Of a stretch of DNA of 48,133 nt, positions 25,181 through 33,800 are shown piece after piece. Under the pieces are notes generated by a model, which worked only from the letters and a program-made list of their open reading frames with translations, was not told the DNA's origin and made no database searches. Positions within the stretch are counted from its first letter, which is position 1. Each line of letters begins with the position of its first letter. The stretch comes from Clostridia bacterium (lineage in GTDB: Bacteria; Bacillota_A; Clostridia; Christensenellales; Aristaeellaceae). Both the position numbers and the translations under genes were made by a program. The stretch is taken from assembly GCA_017525805.1 (NCBI GenBank), contig JAFXSH010000119.1:1-48133 (forward strand), in the 5' to 3' direction.

Positions 25181-26149
25181 TTACAGTTTCCGCACCGGCC
25201 GAACGTATTTCCAGAACCGTTTCGCATCGTGATAGAAGTAGAAGACCCGGCCCTGAGTCAGATCCAGCTGATAGCCGCATTCTCCGTAATCCATTTCCTT
25301 CATGGCCGCTTCCATCTTTTCCTCTACGGCGCGGTTTTCCGTTTCAAAATCGAAGGGGCCGTGCTCGAATACCACGTATTCCCCTTCCGGTACGTCCATC
25401 AATCGCATTTGGGCGGGCACCGGCCCCGCGTAATCGGCGGGGAGCCGCACGCCGTAGGCTTCCGCCAGGGGAATGCCCCAACTGCAAATGCGGCCCGCGG
25501 GTTCGTTGATCCAGGCCATCAGCTGGCCGCTGGACGCGTCTTCCCCCGTTCCGCCGATATCATCCAGCTTGCCGGGGATACTGTCCAGCAAGCCGCAGAT
25601 GGTGCCGCAGTCGCAGCCGGGGATTTGCGCCTCCTTCTGCCAGAAATCCCAGTAACCGATGCTTTCGTAATTCCGAATGTGCAGAAACTTATGGGCCGGG
25701 ATCTTCACAAAGTATGCCTTTACGTCCTGTTTGCTTTCTTCCATGCTGTTCACAGCTCCTTCCAGCAGATAACAGTCGAAAGGCCGCAGGATCGTTTGCA
25801 GCACCACCGGCACGGGGGCTTTCCGGTATTCGGCGGGGGTGATCCCATACGCCGCCTTAAATGCCCGGGTGAAGGCTTCCTGGGAGGAAAAACCGTACTT
25901 CACGGCGATTTCCAGGATACCGGCCCGGCTGTCCCGCAGGTCCTTCAAGGCGAAGGCCAGCCGCCGCAGGCGCAGATACTCCCGGAACCGCATGCCGGAG
26001 ATTTCAGAAAACCTGCGCGACATATGATACTCGGAATATCCCATGCGCTCCGAGAGAGCTTTCAGCGCCAGGGCTTCGTCGTCCTCCCTTTTGATGCAGC
26101 CGTCCACTTCGTCAATGATCTCCTGGACCGTCCTGTGCCACGCCGTCAT
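25181..26149 (-). CDS. AraC-family regulator with C-terminal effector-binding domain
   Basis: A 322-residue regulator. Residues 1-115 hold two AraC-type helix-turn-helix motifs (ALSERMGYSEYHMSRRFSE and VKYGFSSQEAFTRAFKAAYG, then ITPAEYR). Residues about 150-320 form a GyrI/SOUL-like effector domain, ending in the usual Y.vf.h.G-type strand (EGEYVVFEHGPFD). Proteins with this order (SoxS/Rob-like DNA head, GyrI-like tail) sense small amphipathic molecules and drugs. A good AAAGGAG site precedes the ATG. It lies 81 bases downstream of the methyltransferase-kinase gene on the same strand; no promoter was found between them, so they may share a transcript. Confidence 0.88.
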   Translation of the reverse strand: MTAWHRTVQEIIDEVDGCIKREDDEALALKALSERMGYSEYHMSRRFSEISGMRFREYLRLRRLAFALKDLRDSRAGILEIAVKYGFSSQEAFTRAFKAAYGITPAEYRKAPVPVVLQTILRPFDCYLLEGAVNSMEESKQDVKAYFVKIPAHKFLHIRNYESIGYWDFWQKEAQIPGCDCGTICGLLDSIPGKLDDIGGTGEDASSGQLMAWINEPAGRICSWGIPLAEAYGVRLPADYAGPVPAQMRLMDVPEGEYVVFEHGPFDFETENRAVEEKMEAAMKEMDYGECGYQLDLTQGRVFYFYHDAKRFWKYVRPVRKL

Positions 26150-26230
26150 TTCCCGCGCTCCTTTCGTCTGTTCCTGCCCTATGATACCGCGGAAGAAGAA
26201 CGTTTTTTTGATTTGAGCTGCTCTTTTTTC

Positions 26231-27898
26231 TTAATCCTCCCCAAACCCGGCATAAGGGATATCGTGGATCAGGCATTCCGCCGCGTCCTCGATATCCTCC
26301 TCATCCATTTCCTCGCCTTCCCTGATGCGGCACTCAAAGGCATCGACGATGTTTTCAATGAGGACCATATCGATGAACAGCGGCAGCTGGGCAAGCAGCG
26401 CTTCCGAAACATTTGTTTCGCTTCTGTACCCTTCCAGAATCGTATCGAAGTATTGCTTCATTCCTTCCATACGCTTGGCGGCGTCCGGTTCAAACTGAAA
26501 CCAGCCCACCCCATGGGTCCACAGGTTCGCCAGATCAAACATATACCAGCATTCCATGCAGTTGTCAAAATCAAACACGGTCAAATCGCCGGTTTCCATA
26601 TCGATATGATAATTCCCGTCGCTGAAATCAAAATGCACCAGCCCAAAGGAAGACCTATCCTGGGGCAAGCTATGAAAACGATCCAGCCTTTTGGAAATGG
26701 CCTGCTTCAGTTCCGCGCAATCATCGGGGATCAGGCGACGGATATAGTCCATATTATACTTGTCAAAATAGCTCTCCCGTCGATGGCGCGGCTGATAGGT
26801 TTTTGACAGCCGGTGAATTTTTCCCAGGGCCTTCCCCGTGTTGTAAAAGTATTCCGACAGCGGCGCGCCGTCCCGGTAGCGATAGCCGTTATCGGCGATC
26901 AGCATGCCTTTCGCGTAAACAAACAGGCTGATATAGATAGTCTGTCCCTGGTTTTCATAACGCTCCACCAGTTTCCCTTTGACAGACGGCAGCACATCGG
27001 CTACCGGCGCGCCATGCTCCGCGAGATAACGGATAAACTCGGTTTCCGCTAAATAGTCCTCTTCCCTTCTGTCTCCCAGCGCCGAAACGCGCAGCACATA
27101 CCTGTTTTCGCCGTCCTTCCGGCAGACATACACCTGGTTCCTTCCGTCCTCGTGTTCCGAAACGGCAGCGCAGTCATATCCTTCCAGCGCATACAGGCGT
27201 TTTGCTTCTTCCAGGATATCCAAGGTCTTATCCCCCTTTCCCGCATACACCGTATAGGTGGACCCCCACTGCCGCAGGACGCGCACGTCCGCAAAGCCCG
27301 CCTCCCGCAGAATCTCCATCTCATGCTCCACCGTCAGGGGCGTATCGTAGTGATAGAAGGTCCCCGCATCGAGGCCCTGCTCCCGTTTCAGTTCTTCCAG
27401 GTTCTGAAAGTATTCCTTTTCCAGCGCTTCCGATTCGACGAAATAATCGGTCAATACAAAACAACCGTTTTGCTTCAAGGCCGAAAACAGCTTCCGGTAC
27501 AGTTCCCGCTTCCTTTCCGCCCGGAAATGGTGCAGGGATTCCACGGAAACCGCCGCGTCGTAAGTATCCTTCGGCAGTTCAACATCAAAATACGAACCGC
27601 AGATCAACTTGAGCCGCTTTTGGGGAAACTTCGCGGCCAGGGCATCCAGCATGGGCTGGCACAAATCGATTCCCGTGATTTTAGCGTCGGGATTCAGGGC
27701 AAAGTATTCCTCCAGCTCCAGCCCGGTGCCGCATCCCAGGTCCAGTACTTCCGCTTCCGGCGCTTGGGGCAGCCGCGCAGCGGTAAAGGCATAGAAGTCC
27801 GAGCCGCCTTCGATATCCCTGCGCATATGCTCGTCATAGCCGTTGAGGCGATTTTCAAAAAACGCGGCCATTTCTTCCAGCTTCACCGTATCAGGCAT
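26231..27898 (-). CDS. Fusion of SAM methyltransferase and APH-type kinase
   Basis: About 555 residues with two enzymes in one chain (numbering from the ATG at 27904). Residues 1-225: class I methyltransferase with motif I VLDLGCGTG (53-61), GIDLCQPML (78-86) and the post-I ESLHHF segment. Residues 235-557: aminoglycoside phosphotransferase (APH/homoserine kinase-like) fold with N-lobe YVLRVS, catalytic loop HFDFSDGN (His424, Asp426, Asn431) and metal motif DFDN (445-448). Both halves keep their key residues, so both may be active. The kinase substrate is a small molecule by family; the methyl acceptor is unknown. The ATG at 27898 is 9 bases after GGAG; 27904 is only 3 bases away. It is followed by the AraC/effector-binding gene. 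Confidence 0.85.
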   Translation of the reverse strand: MPDTVKLEEMAAFFENRLNGYDEHMRRDIEGGSDFYAFTAARLPQAPEAEVLDLGCGTGLELEEYFALNPDAKITGIDLCQPMLDALAAKFPQKRLKLICGSYFDVELPKDTYDAAVSVESLHHFRAERKRELYRKLFSALKQNGCFVLTDYFVESEALEKEYFQNLEELKREQGLDAGTFYHYDTPLTVEHEMEILREAGFADVRVLRQWGSTYTVYAGKGDKTLDILEEAKRLYALEGYDCAAVSEHEDGRNQVYVCRKDGENRYVLRVSALGDRREEDYLAETEFIRYLAEHGAPVADVLPSVKGKLVERYENQGQTIYISLFVYAKGMLIADNGYRYRDGAPLSEYFYNTGKALGKIHRLSKTYQPRHRRESYFDKYNMDYIRRLIPDDCAELKQAISKRLDRFHSLPQDRSSFGLVHFDFSDGNYHIDMETGDLTVFDFDNCMECWYMFDLANLWTHGVGWFQFEPDAAKRMEGMKQYFDTILEGYRSETNVSEALLAQLPLFIDMVLIENIVDAFECRIREGEEMDEEDIEDAAECLIHDIPYAGFGED

Positions 27899-27940
27899 AA
27901 GCATCTTCTCCTTTCAGTCATGCGCCAGAAAACAAGATTA

Positions 27941-27977
27941 AAAATAAAAAATGGAGAGCATCTTTTCTATGCTCCCC
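27941..27977 (-). terminator. Terminator of the tRNA transcript
   Basis: Read on the minus strand, GGGGAGCAT (27977-27969) pairs with ATGCTCTCC (27961-27953) with one G-U pair, followed by a T-rich tail (27952-27941). Confidence 0.75.
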
Positions 27978-27981
27978 CAAG

Positions 27982-28055
27982 TCGAAGTGGCGGGACTCGA
28001 ACCCGCGGCCTTTTGGTCCCGAACCAAACGCGCTACCAAACTGCGCTACACCTCG
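27982..28055 (-). tRNA. tRNA-Pro (anticodon CGG)
   Basis: A complete cloverleaf of 74 bases. Acceptor CGAGGTG/CACTTCG has the C1-G72 pair typical of bacterial tRNA-Pro. The D arm is GCGC/GCGC, the anticodon arm TTTGG/CCAAA with loop TTCGGGA, so the anticodon is CGG, and the T arm is GCGGG/CCCGC. The discriminator is A, and CCA is not encoded (CTTG follows). Confidence 0.95.
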
Positions 28056-28059
28056 GAAA

Positions 28060-28135
28060 TGGAGCCGATAAAGGGACTCGAACCCTTGACCTGATGATTA
28101 CGAATCAGCCGCTCTACCAACTGAGCTATATCGGC
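28060..28135 (-). tRNA. tRNA-Thr (anticodon CGT)
   Basis: Seventy-six bases including an encoded CCA end (28062-28060). Acceptor GCCGATA/TATCGGC, D arm GCTC/GAGC, anticodon loop TTCGTAA with anticodon CGT, T arm AAGGG/CCCTT. The anticodon stem GCTGA/TCATC has one C-U mismatch at positions 28-42. It lies four bases before tRNA-Pro, in the same transcript. Confidence 0.94.
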
Positions 28136-28162
28136 ACACCGGCAATTCCGCCAGCAAACGGT

Positions 28163-28191
28163 ATTATACCAGAGGATGCCGGGAATGTCAA
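28163..28191 (-). promoter_or_regulatory. Consensus promoter of the tRNA pair
   Basis: On the minus strand: perfect TTGACA (28191-28186), 17-base spacer, perfect TATAAT (28168-28163). It is the best promoter in the window and lies 28 bases before the tRNA-Thr 5' end, as expected for a stable-RNA gene. Confidence 0.9.
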
Positions 28192-28203
28192 TCGATTTCT
28201 TAT

Positions 28204-28232
28204 CACAAAAAATGGCACAATTTACCAATTGT
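28204..28232 (-). terminator. Possible weak terminator after the DUF2804 gene
   Basis: On the minus strand, ACAATT (28232-28227) pairs with AATTGT (28222-28217), followed after four bases by six T residues. The AT-rich 6-bp stem makes it weak; some transcription may continue into the tRNA promoter region. Confidence 0.4.
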
Positions 28233-28240
28233 ATGGGCAT

Positions 28241-29275
28241 TTACCACCGATTATGCACCTTTTCCGCGAAGCCGGGGAATTGGCGGATCGTGATTTCCCT
28301 GCCGCTGTCCAGCACGGCGCGGCCAGTGAAGCGGCCAAACACCTGATGCTGATCAGAGCAGATGATCCCTAAATTGATATTGGCGCAGCGATCCAGGATG
28401 GGGGCAAAGTCCATTTCAAAGCGGCCGTCGCCGCTGGTGAATTTCCAGGGTGAAAGATAATCCTCCCTGCCGTCCTTCCTGGGGATTTCAAAGGTGATCC
28501 GGTTCAGCTTGTGGGCTTGGCCGTTATAAAACAGCATGTTTTCGCTGGCCGCGCTGGTATCGCCGAAGCCATAGCCGATATTGAAGCCGAAGGGCACACC
28601 CTCTGCAAGCCCGGAAGCGGAACCCCAGTACCAGGTATTGTCATAGGTCCATACACCCCGGCCCCAGTCCAGCACGGCAAAGGAATGCGCGGGAGAAAAC
28701 AGGTATTCCTTATCTCCGTATACGGCTTTGCCCTCCGCCCGCAGGCAGTTGATCTTCTGATTGTAATAAAATGCCTTGGGATGCCCGGCAAAGGGCGTGG
28801 CGATCACCATAGAATCCCTTGGCGCGCCGGTGAGGGTCACGTCGAACAGCAGGGGCTTTCCGTTCCCATTGGGAAAGCGGTCCACATGGCCGTACAGGCG
28901 GCGCTGCTTCCCATCGTTTTCAAAGGTAATGGCATAGTCCTTCCCGGATACGCTGATATCGCCCACGACACTGGTGGCGGGCAGCCTCCGCTTTCCGGAG
29001 GGCGGCAGGATGCTGGACCAGGTACCCTGGCTGTGATCGTCAAAATCCAGGAGGGATACGCTGTCCATATACAGATAGCCGTTATCGGCGATGGTCAGGG
29101 CCAGGGCGTACCGGTCCGATACGATGCAGTAATAATCCCACTCCTTGATACGGAAGGAAGGGGCTTTCACCGCCCCGCGGTCGTAATCCTTGATGAGGCT
29201 GAAAGAATAGCCCCTTTCCACCAAGTGTCCGTTTGCGTCCAGCAAAGGGCCGGGCACGGTCATGCGGCGCTGCAT
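28241..29275 (-). CDS. DUF2804 domain protein
   Basis: A 344-residue protein covering the whole DUF2804 family length, a beta-rich lipocalin-like fold related to acetoacetate-decarboxylase-like barrels in some classifications; its function is unknown. Recognisable pieces are the N-terminal PGPLLDANGHLVERGYS, KEWDYYCIVSDRYALALTIAD, AVLDWGRGVWTYDNTWYWGS and the C-terminal VFGRFTGRAVLDSGREI. There is no signal peptide. AAAGGAGG lies 8 bases before the ATG. It follows the GNAT gene by 21 bases and ends the NUDIX operon. Confidence 0.85.
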   Translation of the reverse strand: MQRRMTVPGPLLDANGHLVERGYSFSLIKDYDRGAVKAPSFRIKEWDYYCIVSDRYALALTIADNGYLYMDSVSLLDFDDHSQGTWSSILPPSGKRRLPATSVVGDISVSGKDYAITFENDGKQRRLYGHVDRFPNGNGKPLLFDVTLTGAPRDSMVIATPFAGHPKAFYYNQKINCLRAEGKAVYGDKEYLFSPAHSFAVLDWGRGVWTYDNTWYWGSASGLAEGVPFGFNIGYGFGDTSAASENMLFYNGQAHKLNRITFEIPRKDGREDYLSPWKFTSGDGRFEMDFAPILDRCANINLGIICSDQHQVFGRFTGRAVLDSGREITIRQFPGFAEKVHNRW

Positions 29276-29296
29276 AAAATCGCCTCCTTTTATCTG

Positions 29297-29863
29297 TCAT
29301 AGTCTCGGGTCGCCGCGCAGGATCGCGTACAGCGCCACATCCACAAACCTTCCCTTGTTTTTCAGCCGCTGCCGCAGCGTACCCTCGTACCGCATGCCCA
29401 CGTGAGCCATCACCCGGCCGGAGGCGGGATTATCCACCTCGTGCTGGGCTTCGATGCGGTTTAAGCGCATTTCCTGAAAGCCGAATTCCACCACCCGGCG
29501 GAGGGCTTCGGTCATGACGCCCCGATTCCAGTATTCCCGGCTCAGGCTGTAGCCCACCTCGGCGCTGCTGTACTCATAATTTACCCACATAAAGCCGATG
29601 GTGCCGATCATCCGGCCGGAATCCTTGAGTGTAATGGCAAATGAACCGGGCAGGCCCTGGCGGTACTGGCGGATGGCCCCCCGCAGGAACCGGCGGGAAT
29701 CGCCCAAGCTTTCATGGGTTTCCCACAGTACGTGGCGGCTCACCTGGCTATCCCGTGCGTAAGCGAACAAATCCTTAGCGTCGCTCATGCGCAGGGGACG
29801 CAGGATCAGCCTTTCCGTTTCCAGGACGGGGAGATGGGAAAAAATCCCCTGAAAAAACTGCAT
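29297..29863 (-). CDS. RimJ/RimL-type GNAT acetyltransferase
   Basis: A 188-residue GNAT of the RimJ/RimL (ribosomal protein N-acetyltransferase-like) group: LETERLILRPLRMSDA at the N-terminus, GTIGFMWVNYEYSSAEVGY, the acetyl-CoA site YWNRGVMTEALRRV and the closing GMRYEGTLRQRLKNKGRFVDV. The AAAGGA site is 12 bases before the start, a little far. It lies between a 49-residue membrane protein gene and DUF2804 in one operon. The substrate is unknown. Confidence 0.87.
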   Translation of the reverse strand: MQFFQGIFSHLPVLETERLILRPLRMSDAKDLFAYARDSQVSRHVLWETHESLGDSRRFLRGAIRQYRQGLPGSFAITLKDSGRMIGTIGFMWVNYEYSSAEVGYSLSREYWNRGVMTEALRRVVEFGFQEMRLNRIEAQHEVDNPASGRVMAHVGMRYEGTLRQRLKNKGRFVDVALYAILRGDPRL

Positions 29864-29879
29864 GGATGGATCGATTCCT

Positions 29880-30029
29880 TTAAATATTTTGTACCGGCTG
29901 CATCGGCAAACCTATTCCGCGCCCAGCGCCCGTCAGCAGCCCCAGCACCAGCAGCGCCGCGCCCAAGGCCAGCAGCAGAAACAGGCAGAAAAGGATCAGC
30001 CGGTATACAGGATGCTTTTCTTTTTTCAT
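29880..30029 (-). CDS. Small membrane protein, 49 residues
   Basis: A short gene in the gap between the NUDIX and GNAT genes. The protein has a basic start (MKKEKHPVYR), one hydrophobic segment of about 22 residues (LILFCLFLLLALGAALLVLG) and a short tail ending PMQPVQNI. Its stop codon lies just before the ribosome site of the GNAT gene, and its start is 22 bases after the NUDIX stop, which fits an operon. Its own ribosome site is weak (AAAGAGA). No family recognised. It is the only good frame in this gap. Confidence 0.6.
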   Translation of the reverse strand: MKKEKHPVYRLILFCLFLLLALGAALLVLGLLTGAGRGIGLPMQPVQNI

Positions 30030-30051
30030 AATGCGTATCTCTTTTTTCGCT

Positions 30052-30678
30052 TTATTCGGCTTCCCGGGAAGAAGCCGCGCCTGTGAACCGTTGTATGACT
30101 GTGGAAGCCCCCAAAACCGGCTTGTCCGCCGCCGTCAGCGACAGATGGGCCATGAGCAGGCCGATCACCGTCTTGCTGTCGCGGAATTCCCCGGCCATGC
30201 AAAGGGCCACAGCTTCCGAAAGCTTCATCCGGGTGACCCCCAGGAACTCATCCTCGTCCGGATGGGCGTTCACCTGGCTCAGTCCTGTGGCCAGGTAGAT
30301 GGCGATCTGCTCGTTGCAGAAGCCGGGGGTGGTATAAATGGTGGTCAGCTTTCGCCATTCCTCGGCCCGAAGCCCCGTTTCTTCCTCCAATTCCCGTTTG
30401 GCGGCGGCGAAGGGGTCCTCGCTGGGGGAATCCAGCTTGCCAGCCGGGATTTCCCAGGTGCACTGGCCGATCGCGGCCCTGTACTGGCGCACCAGCGTGA
30501 CCATGCCCTGATCGTCCACCGGCACGATGGCCGAGGCACCGTTGTGGCGCACGATTTCCCGCAAGGCGGCGTCCCCATTGGGCAGTTCCACCCGCCACTT
30601 TTCCACACGGATGATTTTCCCGGGGTATATTTCTTCACTGGAAAGGAATTTTTCCCGCAGCGCTTCGTCCTTGATCAT
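30052..30678 (-). CDS. NUDIX hydrolase, ADP-ribose pyrophosphatase-like
   Basis: A 208-residue NUDIX enzyme that would hydrolyse ADP-ribose or similar nucleoside diphosphate derivatives. The NUDIX box runs from Gly80 to Leu103 (GKLDSPSED, then RELEEETGL), with one extra residue between the first Gly and Glu. The preceding TLVRQYR and the following FCNEQIAIYLA stretch are typical of the ADP-ribose group. The start at 30678 has GGAGG 9 bases upstream; an ATG 14 codons earlier lacks family sequence. It is the first gene of an operon with the small membrane protein, GNAT and DUF2804. Confidence 0.9.
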   Translation of the reverse strand: MIKDEALREKFLSSEEIYPGKIIRVEKWRVELPNGDAALREIVRHNGASAIVPVDDQGMVTLVRQYRAAIGQCTWEIPAGKLDSPSEDPFAAAKRELEEETGLRAEEWRKLTTIYTTPGFCNEQIAIYLATGLSQVNAHPDEDEFLGVTRMKLSEAVALCMAGEFRDSKTVIGLLMAHLSLTAADKPVLGASTVIQRFTGAASSREAE

Positions 30679-30791
30679 GGTATATTCCTCCGTTGCAAGC
30701 GTTCCGATGATATATTCCACATATCCTCCGCAAATCCTGCCTGAAATGGGGAATTATCCGCGTGCGTCCATGTTTTTCATAGGCGGAAGCA

Positions 30792-30820
30792 TTGACAGCG
30801 ACAAAATTTTGTAATACAAT
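30792..30820 (+). promoter_or_regulatory. Promoter of the large surface protein gene
   Basis: Perfect TTGACA (30792-30797), 17-base spacer, TACAAT (30815-30820). The gene starts 52 bases downstream, with GAAGGAGG in between. Confidence 0.8.
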
Positions 30821-30872
30821 TGAAACAGTTTCTCCATTATTCGATGATTTCCGAAGGAGGCATCGTATTATT

Positions 30873-33800
30873 ATGAAAAAAATCATCCGTGTTGTCTCCA
30901 TGGCCCTGATTTTTGCCTGCCTGCTGCTGCCCTTTGGCGCGCTGGCAGCTTTCGCCCAGGACATGAGCATTTCCGTACAGTGGACGGACGCTTCCGGTGC
31001 CATTCAGTGGAGCAGCCCCGCCGTGCCCGTCACTGACGCGCCGGAGGAAACCCGCTTCTGGATCACCCTGCCACTGGATGCCCCTCTCGCGGGGCTGACG
31101 CTGAATATCAGCGATCTGAGCGGCAGTATCGCCTATTTCGATCCCGGCCAGGGAACCGTGCTGGAATATGTGACGGATGCTATGGGCAGCTTAGATCAGC
31201 CCAGCGTCAGCATTTCCGGCTTTAATGCCGCGGGCGAACTGCAAGCGGTTTATTCGCTTTACCTTTCCTATCAGCCGCTTCCCCAAGCGCCCGTGATCGT
31301 TCCCGCCGAAGTGACCGTCCACTATATCGATGAATACGGCTATCCCCTGATGAGCGATCAGATCATGACCTTCGGCGAAGGCGTATCCACCGTGTACGCC
31401 CCGTCCATCGAGGGCTATTCCCTGACCGGCGGCGACTCTTCCATCATTACCGTGAATGAAAACGGCGCGTATCCCGCCGAAGTTACCTTTACCTATGCCC
31501 GCATCGCGGTGTATGCCAGCGTAACCGTTCATTATGTGGACGAATACGGCAATCCCCTGCTCAGCGACATGATTTATACCTACGACGTGGGCCCGCATCA
31601 GGTAGCCGCTCCCGAGATCGACCAGTACGTGGCCACCGGCAGCACCCTCTATATCGTCACCGTGGATAACAACGGCGCTGTGCCCGCTGAAATCACATTT
31701 ACCTATGCTCGTTCTATCTCCCCGGCTGCCGTCACCGTGCATTATGTGGATGAAAACGGTCAGCCGCTGCTGCCGGACGCTCTGCTCACTCTGGAAGGCG
31801 GCAGCCACACCATCCAGGCCGAAGCCATTGAGCATTATATGCCGGAGTATCCCAGCGCGCAGACCGTGGAAATCACGCTGGACGGCGCGTTTCCCAGTGA
31901 AGTCACTTTCCGGTATGCCCGGGAAGTGCTTCCCGCCGACATCATCGTCCACTATATCGACGAGGAAGGCAACAGCATCGCCGAAGACGTGACCCAAACC
32001 CTGCAGCCGGGCTATAACCTCGTCTACCCCACCGCCGCGATTTCTCCCGACCTGTATATGCCCGCCGTTCCCGAGTTATATGAGGTCATCGTCAGCGCGG
32101 ACGGCGCGTCCCCCGCGGAAATCACTTTTACCTGCCGCCGCGCGGTGCAGCCCGTGAACGTGACGCTGCACTATGTGGACGATCAGGGCCAAACCATCGC
32201 GCCGGACGATGTGCTCACCTTCGGGGAAGGCGAGCACCAGATTTTCCCTGCCATTGAGGTTTCCTCTGAGGATTATCAAAGCGCGGAACCTTCCTTCTAC
32301 CCCCTGACGGTAAGCCTGGCGGGCGGCAGCGTGAGCGAGGTCACCTTTACTTACAGCCGGGCGGTAAAGCCCGCCGCCGTGACCGTGCACTACACCGACG
32401 CCCAGGGAACGACTGTTGCCAGCGATACGGTGCAGGTGTTTCAGGGCGGAAGCTACGTGGTCTTCCCCCAGCCCGTGGATCTGCCCGACAGATACTTCCA
32501 GATCGCCGGTGATCCCGTATTTCAGGATGTAACTGTGGACGCTGACGGCGCTCACCCCAGTGAGCTCACCTTCGTATACGAATATATTCCCCGGGAGCCG
32601 GTGGTTCTGCCGGTTCTGTACCGCGACGCGGAAACCGGCGCGGATGTGGCCCTGAGCGATACGGCCACCTTGCCCACGGACGCCGTGACCGCCGTCACCG
32701 CCCGTCCGGAAAACCTGCTTCCGGATTATGTGCTGATCGGTGATTCTACCGTGTTTGTCAGCGTGAACGCCGCCGGGGAAGCGGACAGAAGCGAAATCAT
32801 TTTCCTGTATCAATATGTGGCGCCCACCCCGGAACCCACCCTGGAGCCTACCCCCGAACCAACGCCCGAGCCCACGCCCGAACCCACCTCGGAGCCCACG
32901 CCCGTGCCCGAACCCACCGCCACACCTGACCCCGTGATGATATCCGTGCGCTATGTGGACCCGGACGGGGCGGACGTGGCTTCCCCCGGCGTGGTTTGGT
33001 GCGCCCTGGGCGATACCGTGATCAACGCCGCGCCGGTGGACCTGATGGCCGATTATCAGCCCGACGGCCCCCAAAGCGTGCTGGTGCACGTGGACGAAAA
33101 CGGCCCCGATCCCTCCGAAATCAATTTCACCTACCGCCTGACGATGGAGCCTCAGGCCCCCAAGGTGGCGCTGGTCAACGTCAAGTATCTTTCTCCCGCC
33201 AATTACGTGTTCTATTCCTATTCCGCCACCTGCGTGGAAGGGCAGGAAAACAAGGTGGAAGTGGACTGGAATCAGCTGGACAGCTCTCTGGGCTACGAAT
33301 TGGCTTCCGACGCCGCCGTCTATGTGACCGTGTATGAAGACGGCACCGCTTCTCCCGCCGAAGTCATCTTCCGTTTCCGCGACGAAATCAACGCTTATGT
33401 GACCATCCGTTATCAGGACGCGGTCACCGGACGGGACGTAGCCTCCCCGCAGCAGCAGATCTGCTATGTGGGCACGAACACCGTGGACATCCATCCCCTG
33501 GATTTAGAGGAAAACTACATCCTCCTCTCCGGCCAATCCTCCGCCACAGTGATTCTGGACGCGGAAGGCCGCCTGATGCCCGCCGAGGTGATTTTCCTGT
33601 ACGCCCCTGTGGCAACGGCGACGCCCGTGCCCCAGATTCCCGCCTACGATACGGCCATGGATACCTATTTCTATCCGACAGGCCAGTCTGTCCGCCTGCG
33701 TTCCACGCCCACTACCACCGAGGATAATATCCTGGGGTTGGTAAACAGCGGCCAGTTGGGCCATGTGCTGGGCAAGGTGGTCAACAGCGACGGCAAGACA

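Noticed and set aside
30679..30760. NUDIX operon promoter TTTGCG with TATCAT, minus strand
   Set aside because: Spacer of 16 and poor -35 match; not strong enough to list.
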